This document shows positions 43,051 to 50,984 of a stretch of DNA of 53,176 nt, one piece after another. Each line of letters opens with the position of its first letter. Within the stretch, counting starts at the first letter, position 1. The position numbers and the translations under genes are program-made. The stretch is from assembly GCA_947594065.1 (NCBI GenBank), contig CANQDX010000006.1, forward strand, positions 1 to 53,176. The letters are read 5' to 3'. The notes beneath the pieces are model-generated. The model ran no database searches. It was given only the letters and a program-made list of their open reading frames with translations, and was not told the origin of the DNA. The stretch comes from an uncultured Clostridia bacterium. Its GTDB lineage: Bacteria > Bacillota > Clostridia > TANB77 > CAG-508.

Positions 43051-43986
43051 TTAAAAGTTTATGACCAATTTAGGGTCAATATATCTATTGGACAATCTAA
43101 TTTCAAAATGTAGATGTGGACCTGTAGAATTTCCAGTTGAACCGACTGTGGCAATTACTTTGCCTATTTTTACTTTGTCTCCTTCTTTAACTTTTAGCGA
43201 TTTGCAATGCGCATATACAGTCATTACATCTCCATTTACAATCTTTATAAACTTACCGTACTCACTATTTTGACTTGCTACACTTACTGTACCCTCCATA
43301 GCTGCTTTTATACTTGTCCCACTTTTTGTAGCTATATCAATTCCTTTATGGTCTGCGCTCATTACTTTAGAGGTTACTTCTCTTTCACCAAATCCAGATG
43401 TAATTGTTCCGTTAATTGGTTTTTGAAATTTGCATAGTTTTTTTACGCTTTCAGCATCTTGTTGCATCTGTGTTTTAGGTTCTTCTTCTTTTTCTGTAGT
43501 GCTTTTATTTTCCGCTTCACTTTGATTTTCTTCTGTATTTGCCTTTGCTACTTGGTTTATTACAGTATTATTTGTTGTTTCATTATTTACTAAATTTTCT
43601 TGTTCTTCTTGTACTGTGTTTACTGTATTTTCTGTTTCATTATTTATTTCATTATCACTTGTTTGGTTTGTTCCCCAATTTGTAGTTATAAATGTTTCGC
43701 AATCTTTATATATTTTTTCTAAATTAATATCATAATTTAATATGGTATTTGTTGTTTTCATAATTTGATCTGAAAAAACATAATTACTGGTGCTTACTAA
43801 ATAAAAAGCAAGGTAAATTAATAAACAAATTACCATTTGCAATATCATTCTTTTAAATAACTTAAATTCTTTTTTTTGATTTACATTAACTCTTGTAGTT
43901 TCTCTGGCATAGCCTGTATGATTCCTTCTTTGTGAAATTTCAATTGCTCGTCTTATTTTTTCTTCGTCTGAAATTGCTCTTTCCAT
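43051..43986 (-). CDS. spoIVFA: SpoIVFA-like membrane protein with M23 (LytM) domain
   Basis: From ATG 43986 (SD AGAGGTGC) the protein has 311 residues: a cytoplasmic N-terminus with basic residues, one membrane helix (about 47-65), a long Asn/Glu/Thr-rich linker (about 95-185) and a C-terminal M23 domain (about 200-311). The domain has HKGIDIA (His...Asp) and GPHLHFEIR (HxH), so the Zn ligands look intact, unlike many SpoIVFA proteins. It regulates or anchors SpoIVFB by analogy with Bacillus; a direct peptidoglycan role is also possible. It is followed by spoIVFB. Confidence 0.85.
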   Translation of the reverse strand: MERAISDEEKIRRAIEISQRRNHTGYARETTRVNVNQKKEFKLFKRMILQMVICLLIYLAFYLVSTSNYVFSDQIMKTTNTILNYDINLEKIYKDCETFITTNWGTNQTSDNEINNETENTVNTVQEEQENLVNNETTNNTVINQVAKANTEENQSEAENKSTTEKEEEPKTQMQQDAESVKKLCKFQKPINGTITSGFGEREVTSKVMSADHKGIDIATKSGTSIKAAMEGTVSVASQNSEYGKFIKIVNGDVMTVYAHCKSLKVKEGDKVKIGKVIATVGSTGNSTGPHLHFEIRLSNRYIDPKLVINF

Positions 43987-44048
43987 ATAAAAAGCACCTC
44001 TTTCTTGTACATTTTTTTTAAATATATGCAAGTAAAGGGTGCTTTATT

Positions 44049-44252
44049 CTAAAATATAATATTTGTAATTAGTAATCCTAACGATGATGTAATAAATATA
44101 GCAATTGATAATATTTTCAACCTTTCATATTTTTCTTTTAAATGATAATAATTTTGAATATCACTCATTTCTCTATCTTTTAAATAATTGTTAATAATAT
44201 TTTCTGCCTCTCTTATAATGTAGCTATCAGATTTAGAATTTTTATTTTCCAT
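44049..44252 (-). CDS. Small membrane protein (67 aa)
   Basis: This 67-residue protein has a charged helical N-terminal half (about 1-45) and one C-terminal membrane segment (about 47-65). SD AGGAGG precedes ATG 44252. It lies between rng and the SpoIVFA-like gene in the same direction. I do not recognise a family. Confidence 0.7.
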   Translation of the reverse strand: MENKNSKSDSYIIREAENIINNYLKDREMSDIQNYYHLKEKYERLKILSIAIFITSSLGLLITNIIF

Positions 44253-44338
44253 TTCTATATCCTCCTAGAATAAGATATGTACTTATAATCACTATTCCCT
44301 TTTCTACATTTTTCTATACATATTATTAACATTTTCTT

Positions 44339-45526
44339 CTAATTTCCACATACGTGTTTTCTTGTCATTTCTAATAGGTTTAATTTTGAAAAGCCTATGA
44401 TTTGTGTTTTGGTTCTATCATTTTTTAATTCATCTTCTAGAACTTTAATTATCTTTTCTTTATTTTCGTCACTTTTCATATCGATATAATCAATAATAAT
44501 AATTCCACCTATATCTCTTAATTTCAATTGTCTTGCAATTTCTATGCTAGCTTCTTTATTAACCTTGTATATCGTTGCTTCCACATTGTCTATTCCTGTG
44601 TATTTTCCAGAATTTACGTCGATAGCTGTTAATGCTTCTGTTTTATCTATGGTAATAAATCCTCCGCATTTTAACCACACTTTTCTTTTCTCTGCTTTTT
44701 CAATTTGCTCTTTCAAGATAGGTCTTTCTTCTATTAAATCTTTATCATATTGTTTGATTAGTTCAATATGATTAGCATTAAAATCTTTTAGTATTTTGCT
44801 TAAGTATTCGTAATCCTCTTCGCAATTAACCGTTATTTTTTCAAGATCTTTATCTATTAAGTCAATTAAGATTTTCTTAATAACATTGTGAGATTTATAA
44901 ATTAATTTTGGAAAATTATTATTTACTTTATTTTCTTCGTACAATCTATAGATATTTTTCCACTTTTCATAAGCGATTTCTATGTCTTTTTTAATATTTT
45001 CTTCGGACTGATTTTCTGCAGAGGTTCTTATAATAACGCCACAATTTTCTGGAAGGTATTTTTTAACAATATTAGTTAATCTTTTCTTTTCTTCTTCATT
45101 TTCTATTTTTTGTGAAATAGTAATAATGGTAGTATTCGGCATAAAAACTATGAATCTGCTATTAATACTAATATGAGTAGAAACCTTTGCTCCCTTAGAG
45201 TCTGTAAAGTCCCTTTTTACTTGTATTAATAATGGCATTCCTACTTTTATAACTTCTTTTATCTTTTTGGTGTCGTCTAGTTCTTCTTTTGTAATATCTA
45301 CTTTAGGTAATATATCTTTTAGGTGTATAAACGTATTTTTTCTTTGCCCAATATTAACAAAAGCAGATTGCATACCTTGCAATACGTTTACTACTTTTCC
45401 AATATATATATTTCCTTCTATTCTCTGAACATCTTCATTTTCTATATATTTTTCTATTAAATTGCCCTCTTCCAAAAGCAATATCTGTTTAACTTTTTCT
45501 TGTTTATTGATTAAAATTTCTTTCAT
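44339..45526 (-). CDS. rng: Ribonuclease E/G family protein
   Basis: This 395-residue protein has an S1 RNA-binding domain (about 35-120), and the RNase E/G core with catalytic Asp residues in FITIDKTEALTAIDVNSGKYTG and GGIIIIDYIDM. It ends in LLEMTRKHVCGN, short of the Zn-link and C-terminal part of long RNase E, which is usual for clostridial RNase G-like proteins, so I do not read it as a truncation. Role: RNA maturation and decay. Co-transcribed with pth, 11 bases upstream. Confidence 0.9.
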   Translation of the reverse strand: MKEILINKQEKVKQILLLEEGNLIEKYIENEDVQRIEGNIYIGKVVNVLQGMQSAFVNIGQRKNTFIHLKDILPKVDITKEELDDTKKIKEVIKVGMPLLIQVKRDFTDSKGAKVSTHISINSRFIVFMPNTTIITISQKIENEEEKKRLTNIVKKYLPENCGVIIRTSAENQSEENIKKDIEIAYEKWKNIYRLYEENKVNNNFPKLIYKSHNVIKKILIDLIDKDLEKITVNCEEDYEYLSKILKDFNANHIELIKQYDKDLIEERPILKEQIEKAEKRKVWLKCGGFITIDKTEALTAIDVNSGKYTGIDNVEATIYKVNKEASIEIARQLKLRDIGGIIIIDYIDMKSDENKEKIIKVLEDELKNDRTKTQIIGFSKLNLLEMTRKHVCGN

Positions 45527-45537
45527 TTTGTCTCCCT

Positions 45538-46095
45538 CTAGTTATATTGATTCATCGCTTTATCAATTCCATATTTTATCATAATTGGAATTGCTTCTGC
45601 TGCCTTGCTAATTGCTGTTTTTAGTATTGCATATTCGTCATCTGGTATGCGAGTTAATATATAATTTAGTAAATCGTTTTTATATTCTGGCATTCCAATT
45701 CCAATTCTTATTCTTGGAAATTTTTCTGTATTAATTTCACTAACAACGGACTTCATTCCATTGTGTGTTCCTGGTCCTCCACTTTTCCTTATTTTAATTG
45801 TTCCAGCCTCTATGTCTAAATCATCAAATATAACAAATATATTTTCTGATGGAATTTTATAAAAATTCATAAAATCTCTTACTGCAATTCCACTTGAATT
45901 CATATATGTTTGAGGCTTTAGTAAAATTACTTTTTCTCCTTCTATTTCACCTGCTCCATATAATGAATTAAATTTATTCTTATTTACTTTAATATTCCAC
46001 TTTTCAGCAATTTCATTAATAGTATCAAATCCCATATTATGTCTAGTTCTAGAATATTCTTCCTCTGGATTTCCTAATCCTACAATTAAATACAT
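45538..46095 (-). CDS. pth: Peptidyl-tRNA hydrolase
   Basis: The 185-residue protein has the conserved VGLGNP (5-10), RTRHNMGF with catalytic His19, DDLDIEAGTIKIRKSGG and GTHNGMKSV, the complete bacterial Pth pattern. It frees tRNA from stalled peptidyl-tRNA. It is the first gene of an operon reading into rng, from the promoter at 46128-46156. Confidence 0.96.
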   Translation of the reverse strand: MYLIVGLGNPEEEYSRTRHNMGFDTINEIAEKWNIKVNKNKFNSLYGAGEIEGEKVILLKPQTYMNSSGIAVRDFMNFYKIPSENIFVIFDDLDIEAGTIKIRKSGGPGTHNGMKSVVSEINTEKFPRIRIGIGMPEYKNDLLNYILTRIPDDEYAILKTAISKAAEAIPIMIKYGIDKAMNQYN

Positions 46096-46127
46096 TTTTC
46101 TTTTCCTCTTTTTTAATAATATATACT

Positions 46128-46156
46128 ATTTTACAATGTTTTTGAAAAATTTACAA
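46128..46156 (-). promoter_or_regulatory. Promoter of pth-rng
   Basis: TTGTAA (46156-46151), a 17-base spacer and TAAAAT (46133-46128), 33 bases before the start of pth. Confidence 0.55.
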
Positions 46157-46200
46157 GCTTTATTTAAAAGATATTTGACACATCTCGTGCATTGAAAAAG

Positions 46201-46233
46201 AAAAAGGCATTTCATTTTTGAAATGCCTTTTTT
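46201..46233. terminator. Strong terminator after the 102-aa gene
   Basis: AAAAAGGCATTTCA (46201-46214), TTTT and TGAAATGCCTTTTTT (46219-46233) form a 14-bp stem with A and T runs on both sides. It ends the minus-strand gene at 46269. Confidence 0.92.
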
Positions 46234-46268
46234 CTGGTTATGTGTTATGTTTTAGTGTTTGGTAAATC

Positions 46269-46577
46269 TTACTTTTCTTCTATTTTCGCATAGATGCAAG
46301 ATATGCTTTCAAGAACAGTTATTTTTCTTTTCCAACCCTCTTTTGTTACGTAGAAGATGCGGCATCCACCAATATCTTCTTCACGCATATCTTTCATCTT
46401 TAAGCGTGCATCTGCTGTCACATCTCCCCTTTCATAGTGGTACCCATTATAAAAGGTTTCGATAGTTTCAATACTATCAGTAGGAATAATGGTTGGAACT
46501 ACATTAGTAATACTCCGTCTCCCGGTGTACACGTCTTGTCCTTCGAAGGTCACATTTACCATAATAAATTTTTTCAT
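46269..46577 (-). CDS. Orphan 102-residue protein of unknown family
   Basis: The gene has its own promoter (46660-46688) and terminator (46201-46233), SD AAAGGACG, and starts ATG 46577. The protein is soluble, opens MKKFIMVNVTFEGQDVYTG and contains TNVVPTIIPTDSIETIETFY and two separated Cys residues (GGCRIF and SCIYAK). Its codon and base use look richer in G+C (for example ACGTAGAAGATGCGGCATCC in the gene region) than most of the window, which hints at recent transfer. I do not recognise a family. Confidence 0.75.
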   Translation of the reverse strand: MKKFIMVNVTFEGQDVYTGRRSITNVVPTIIPTDSIETIETFYNGYHYERGDVTADARLKMKDMREEDIGGCRIFYVTKEGWKRKITVLESISCIYAKIEEK

Positions 46578-46659
46578 AACTTCGTCCTTTCTTAATACCT
46601 AAGTTTCAGAACCCAATCTACCATAACCAAATAGATTTACTTAAAACATAACTACTTTT

Positions 46660-46688
46660 ATTATACATCATATTTGCCTAAAATTCAA
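46660..46688 (-). promoter_or_regulatory. Promoter of the orphan 102-aa gene
   Basis: TTGAAT (46688-46683), a 17-base spacer and TATAAT (46665-46660). The leader to the ATG is about 80 bases. Confidence 0.65.
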
Positions 46689-46708
46689 GTTTTGAATTAA
46701 GCTATAAC

Positions 46709-46770
46709 AAAACCTCCAATACTTATCTAATTAACATTTTTGATGTTAACTAATAAATATTAGAGGTTTT
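46709..46770 (-). terminator. Long hairpin after spo0A, probable terminator
   Basis: On the minus strand AAAACCTCTAATA (46770-46758) pairs fully with TATTGGAGGTTTT (46721-46709), counting one G-U pair, with a bulged inner stem and TTAACAT/ATGTTAA. The trailing T run is only four bases. Confidence 0.65.
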
Positions 46771-46809
46771 TGTTACCTTATGTATTTTTTAAATTAATTT
46801 AACTGCCAT

Positions 46810-47637
46810 TTATGCAGTTTTAAGTTCTAGTCTTAATTTGTCTGCTATCATTGCAATAAACTCGCTGTTGGTTGGCTTTCCTTTGGCTGCTGAAATAGTG
46901 TAACCGAAGATATTTTCTACGGTTTCTGCTTGACCTCTTCCCCACGCAACTTCTATAGCGTGGCGAATAGCACGTTCAACTCTTGATGGCGTTGTGTGAT
47001 ATTTGGTAGCAATGTCTGGATATAGTTGTTTTGTAATTTGATTGATAATGTCAATATTATTTACTACCATCATAATTGCTTCTCTTAAGTATTGATAGCC
47101 CTTAATGTGTGCCGGAACCCCTACTTCGTGGATTACGTTTGTAACTAATGCTTCCAAGTTTTCTTGGTCTTTCTTTTTCTCTGGTGAAATCTCTATGTAA
47201 GGTGCTTTTATTTCGCGATTTATGTTATTTATATTATTATTTTTGATTTGTGTTGGTTGATATAATCTTATTTCTTTTATTCGTTGTAATAACAAAGTTA
47301 TATCAAATGGTTTTATAACATAATATTCTGCACCTAAATCTAATGCTCTTTGAGTTATTTTGTCTTGACCAACTGCTGATAACATAATGCAAAGTGGTAA
47401 TTTTTTCATACCAGCAGCTTTAATTTTTTCTAAAACACCTATACCATCTAAGTGTGGCATAATAACATCTAGTAAGGCTACGTCTGGCTGTGTATTTAGT
47501 ATCATTTCCACTGCTTCTTTTCCATCTCTTGCAATAGCAATTATTTCAAGCTCATTATCCTCTTCAATATAACTTGTTAAAGTATTAGCAAAGTCCGGAT
47601 TGTCATCTGCTATTAAAACAGTAATTTTGTCTTTCAC
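46810..47637 (-). CDS. spo0A: Sporulation master regulator Spo0A
   Basis: The start is GTG 47637 with SD AGGAGG 7 bases upstream (275 residues). The receiver domain has acidic residues DD (11-12), phospho-acceptor Asp57 in [13 protein letters not shown], and Lys in YYVIKPF. The linker is about 125-155. The C-terminal Spo0A DNA-binding domain contains [20 protein letters not shown] and [18 protein letters not shown], the signature helix that binds 0A boxes. When phosphorylated it activates sporulation genes. It marks this as a spore-forming lineage. No Spo0B or kinase gene is in the window. Confidence 0.97.
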   Translation of the reverse strand: MKDKITVLIADDNPDFANTLTSYIEEDNELEIIAIARDGKEAVEMILNTQPDVALLDVIMPHLDGIGVLEKIKAAGMKKLPLCIMLSAVGQDKITQRALDLGAEYYVIKPFDITLLLQRIKEIRLYQPTQIKNNNINNINREIKAPYIEISPEKKKDQENLEALVTNVIHEVGVPAHIKGYQYLREAIMMVVNNIDIINQITKQLYPDIATKYHTTPSRVERAIRHAIEVAWGRGQAETVENIFGYTISAAKGKPTNSEFIAMIADKLRLELKTA

Positions 47638-47661
47638 GTTACTTCCTCCTATAATAAAAAT

Positions 47662-47712
47662 TGTAAATATTTTACATTTTTGTATTATATTATTTTTTAT
47701 ATTATAATGCAA
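47662..47712 (-). promoter_or_regulatory. spo0A promoter with palindrome in the leader
   Basis: TTGCAT (47712-47707), a 17-base spacer and TATAAT (47689-47684) form a promoter. Just after it, TGTAAA TAT TTTACA (47662-47676) is a perfect 6+6 palindrome that may bind a regulator. The leader is short. Confidence 0.5.
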
Positions 47713-47768
47713 TAGTTTTTTGGAAAATTTTTCAAATTATTTTTGAAAGTCTGTATTTTAAAGGACTT

Positions 47769-48374
47769 TTATAGACAAGTTTCTTTTATAAATTGTAATT
47801 TTTTTACATTTATTTCATTTTCCGAAATTTTATTTAATATTTTTTCATCTTGTAATGCAACATCTAAAAATACATTTGTTAAATATTCTTCTTTTAATAT
47901 GATAATATTATTGTTTTTAGCAAAATGTTTGAATTTATTTAGGTCTGGGTAATTTATTTCAATTGTATATACTTTTCTTATTTCTTTTTCTACAATGCTT
48001 GCTTTTTCTATGCACATAGTAGTGGCTTTTGAGTATGCTTTTACTAATCCTCCAGTTCCTAATAAAATTCCACCAAAGTATCTTGTTACAATTACTAAAA
48101 TATTTGCTAGATTATTTTTAGATAAAATTGTAAGCATTGGGGCACCTGCTGTTCCAGATGGTTCACCATCATCGCTTGCTTTTTCTATGATGTTTTCTTG
48201 TGTAAAAATTCTATATGCGTAGCAATTGTGTCTTGCATCATAATATTTTTTATTAATTTGTTTTATAATATTTTCTGCTTCTTCTTTACTTTCTACATAG
48301 AAGGCATTAGCTATAAATTTAGATTTTTTTTCTACAATTTCGTAAGAAGCATTTTCCTTAATTGTTTTAAACAT
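47769..48374 (-). CDS. YigZ/IMPACT family protein (UPF0029)
   Basis: The 201-residue protein has KKSKFIANAF, DDGEPSGTAGAPML (about 70-83), RYFGGILLGTGGLVKAYSKA (about 97-116) and a C-terminal UPF0029-type domain. The DGEPSGTAG and GGILLGTGGL motifs define the family. Its role is linked to RNA or protein quality control or to translation stress; it is not settled. Follows the HI0933-type gene after 29 bases. Confidence 0.93.
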   Translation of the reverse strand: MFKTIKENASYEIVEKKSKFIANAFYVESKEEAENIIKQINKKYYDARHNCYAYRIFTQENIIEKASDDGEPSGTAGAPMLTILSKNNLANILVIVTRYFGGILLGTGGLVKAYSKATTMCIEKASIVEKEIRKVYTIEINYPDLNKFKHFAKNNNIIILKEEYLTNVFLDVALQDEKILNKISENEINVKKLQFIKETCL

Positions 48375-48403
48375 CTACTACCCTTTCTAAAATAAATTGC
48401 AAT

Positions 48404-49660
48404 TTATTTTAATAATCCAGCTGTATAGCCTGTTGAATATGCAATTTGTAAATTAAATCCCCCTGTGTATGCGTCTACATCAATTATTTCTCCTGCAAAA
48501 TATAAGTTTTTTACTAATTTAGATTCCATTGTGCTTGGGTTTATTTCTTTTACATTAATTCCGCCAGACGTAATAATTCCTTCTTCTACTGGTCTTGTAC
48601 CTGTAATTGTTAATTCCAATTCCTTCACTAAATGTACTAGTTTGTGCCTTTCTGTTTTTGTAATTGCATTTACCTTTTTATTGGCATCTATTTGAGATTC
48701 TTCTATGATATAATCAATTATCTTTTTAGGTAATAATTCAAATAATGCATTTTTGTATTCTTTATTTTTTTGTTTTTCAAAGTCTCTCAAAATTCTTGAG
48801 TCAAGCTGTTCTTCTGTTAAGGCAGGTTTTAAATCTATTATTAATTTTATCTTTTCGTTTTTCAATAAATTTTCAACATTTTTATATCTTATTAGATGTG
48901 CAGATGAACTTAAGATAATAGGACCAGATATTCCAAAATGTGTAAATAACATTTCACCAAAATCATCATATATTATTTTGTTATTTTCTGTGTCTTTTAT
49001 TTTAATTGCAACATTTTTAAGGCTTAGTCCTTGCATTTTTTGACATTCTATTTTTTCTTTTACTTCTAATGGAACCAAAGATGGTCTAATAGTAGTAATG
49101 GTGTGTCCAAATTCTTTAGCAAAACGATAGCCATCTCCTGTAGAACCTGTTAATGGATATGTTTTTCCACCAGTTGCAAGAATTAATTTGTCTGCTTCTA
49201 ATGTTTCTCCATTATTTAGATGTAGCACAAATTTATTTTCTTCTTTTTGTTCTATTTCTTTAACTTCTGCATCTAATTTCACTTTGATATTCTGTTTTTT
49301 TAGTTCTTTTTCAAATGCATTTAATACATCTTGTGATTTATCTGAAACTGGAAAAATTCTTTCCCCTCTTTCTACTTTTACCTCTACTCCTTTTTCGTTT
49401 AGAAAATCAACTATATCTTTATTAGTGTAATTTTGGAAAGCACTATAGAGAAACATACCATTTCCTGGTATGTTTTTGATAAACTCAGATATTTCTAAGT
49501 TACTTGTAATATTACATCTTCCTTTACCTGTAATGAGTAATTTTTTTCCTAATGCGTTATTCTTTTCAAGTAAAATAACTTCATAAGATGGGCAATTTGT
49601 TTTACAAGATATGGCAGCCATCATTCCAGCTGGTCCACCACCGACAATTACCACTTTCAT
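48404..49660 (-). CDS. HI0933-type FAD-dependent oxidoreductase (YhiN family)
   Basis: This 418-residue flavoprotein has the dinucleotide motif VVIVGGGPAGMMAAISC (about 3-19), GKGRCNITSN, ILATGGKTYPLTGSTGDGY and the C-terminal ITSGGINVKEINPSTMESK with FAGEIIDVDAYTGGFNLQ. All are diagnostic of the HI0933/YhiN group. The substrate is unknown. The start at 49660 has SD AAAGGA, and a short palindrome of the two-copy family lies just upstream. Confidence 0.93.
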   Translation of the reverse strand: MKVVIVGGGPAGMMAAISCKTNCPSYEVILLEKNNALGKKLLITGKGRCNITSNLEISEFIKNIPGNGMFLYSAFQNYTNKDIVDFLNEKGVEVKVERGERIFPVSDKSQDVLNAFEKELKKQNIKVKLDAEVKEIEQKEENKFVLHLNNGETLEADKLILATGGKTYPLTGSTGDGYRFAKEFGHTITTIRPSLVPLEVKEKIECQKMQGLSLKNVAIKIKDTENNKIIYDDFGEMLFTHFGISGPIILSSSAHLIRYKNVENLLKNEKIKLIIDLKPALTEEQLDSRILRDFEKQKNKEYKNALFELLPKKIIDYIIEESQIDANKKVNAITKTERHKLVHLVKELELTITGTRPVEEGIITSGGINVKEINPSTMESKLVKNLYFAGEIIDVDAYTGGFNLQIAYSTGYTAGLLK

Positions 49661-49690
49661 TTTTAATCACATTCCTTTTATAAGGCAGAA

Positions 49691-49727
49691 ATTTGGTTGG
49701 AAAATTATAATTATTTTCAACCTTTAA
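49691..49727. repeat. Short palindrome, copy 2 of the two-copy family
   Basis: TTTGGTTGGAAAATTATAAT and its inverted partner ending ...TTTTCAACC form a palindrome (arms 49695-49722). Its left and right ends match those of the 134-base element at 6828-6961, as if the inside were deleted. The position before an SD of the AAAGGA type is also shared. Confidence 0.65.
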
Positions 49728-49738
49728 CCTCTTTCGAA

Positions 49739-50971
49739 TTACATATTACTAATTGCATTTAAAACGGCAAGTTTTCCATATTCATAGGTAAGGCTACCTT
49801 GCATATATGCAATATATGGTGGTCTAATTGGTCCATCACAGCTTATTTCAATAGATGAACCTTGTGTAAAGCTTCCACTTGCCATAATAATTTTGTCATT
49901 ATACCCTGGCATATCCCAAGGCTCAGGTATAGAATTAGAATCTATTGCAGAGCCCATTTGAATGCCTTGACAATATTTTATTAGTTTGTCTGCTTCTCCA
50001 AATTCTATATTTTGTACAATATCTGCTCTTTTATCATTAAATTTAGGAGAAACTTTATAGCCTAACTTCTCCAACATACAACTTGCAAAAATGGCTGTTT
50101 TTAAACTATTTGCCACGACGCTTGGTGCCATATATATTCCTTGCAGAATGCTTTTGTTTATTCCAAGAGTTGGTCCAACTTCCTTTCCTTGACCTGGTGC
50201 AGTTAATCTTTCTGCTGCAAGTTCTACCAAATCTTTCCTTCCTGCTATATATGCACCATTTGGTGCAATTCCTCCGCCTAAATTTTTAATTAATGAACCT
50301 ACAATAACATCTGCTCCAACTTCTAATGGTGATATTGTTTCCACAAATTCACAATAACAGTTGTCAATCATAATAATAATTTCTTTATTTATACTTTTTA
50401 TTAGTTTTATTACTTTTTCAAGCTTGTCTATACACAAGCTTTCCCTTGTAGAATAACCTTTTGATCTTTGTATTTCAATTACTTTTATATTGCTATGTTT
50501 TACTATTTTTTCAATTTCTTCATAATTAAAATCATTTTCTTTTAAATCAATTTGCTCATAGTTTACATTAAATGACTTTAAAGAACTATTATTAGGAACT
50601 ATACCAATAATTTCATCTAATGTATCATAAGGTTTTCCAGTGATACTAAGCAAAGTATCTCCTGGTCTTAAAAAGGCGAACAATGCAACAGTTAATGCGT
50701 GTGTTCCTGAAATAAATTGGCTTCTTACTAAACTATCTTCAGCACCAAGTACCTTAGCAAAAATCTTTTCAATACTTTCTCTTCCTATATCTCCATAGCC
50801 ATATCCTGTGGTACTTCCAAAGTGCACATCAGATATTTTATTTTCTTGAAAAGCTTCCAATACTTTTCTACTATTTATCATACAATTTTGGTCTACTAAG
50901 TCTATTTGCTCTTTTATCTCTTTTTCAACTTCTTTAGATAACTCTATTAATCTTGTATCTATTTTCAACAT
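49739..50971 (-). CDS. Methionine gamma-lyase family / aluminium resistance protein (YnbB-like)
   Basis: The 410-residue protein is a PLP-dependent fold I protein of the Met_gamma_lyase family in Pfam. It has HFGSTTGYGYGDIGRESIE (about 51-69), the VRSQFISGTHALTVALFAFL cofactor region, IMIDNCYCEFVE (with the Asp that holds PLP) and the Lys in VGSLIKNLGGGIAPNGAY. The family is often called aluminium resistance protein, but the substrate and product are not certain. It follows the WG-repeat gene after 13 bases. Confidence 0.88.
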   Translation of the reverse strand: MLKIDTRLIELSKEVEKEIKEQIDLVDQNCMINSRKVLEAFQENKISDVHFGSTTGYGYGDIGRESIEKIFAKVLGAEDSLVRSQFISGTHALTVALFAFLRPGDTLLSITGKPYDTLDEIIGIVPNNSSLKSFNVNYEQIDLKENDFNYEEIEKIVKHSNIKVIEIQRSKGYSTRESLCIDKLEKVIKLIKSINKEIIIMIDNCYCEFVETISPLEVGADVIVGSLIKNLGGGIAPNGAYIAGRKDLVELAAERLTAPGQGKEVGPTLGINKSILQGIYMAPSVVANSLKTAIFASCMLEKLGYKVSPKFNDKRADIVQNIEFGEADKLIKYCQGIQMGSAIDSNSIPEPWDMPGYNDKIIMASGSFTQGSSIEISCDGPIRPPYIAYMQGSLTYEYGKLAVLNAISNM

Positions 50972-50984
50972 AAAAAATCCTCAC

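Noticed and set aside
44339-44380. Truncated C-terminus of RNase E/G read as a frameshift
   Set aside because: The end MTRKHVCGN has no continuation in any other frame downstream, and short clostridial members end similarly.
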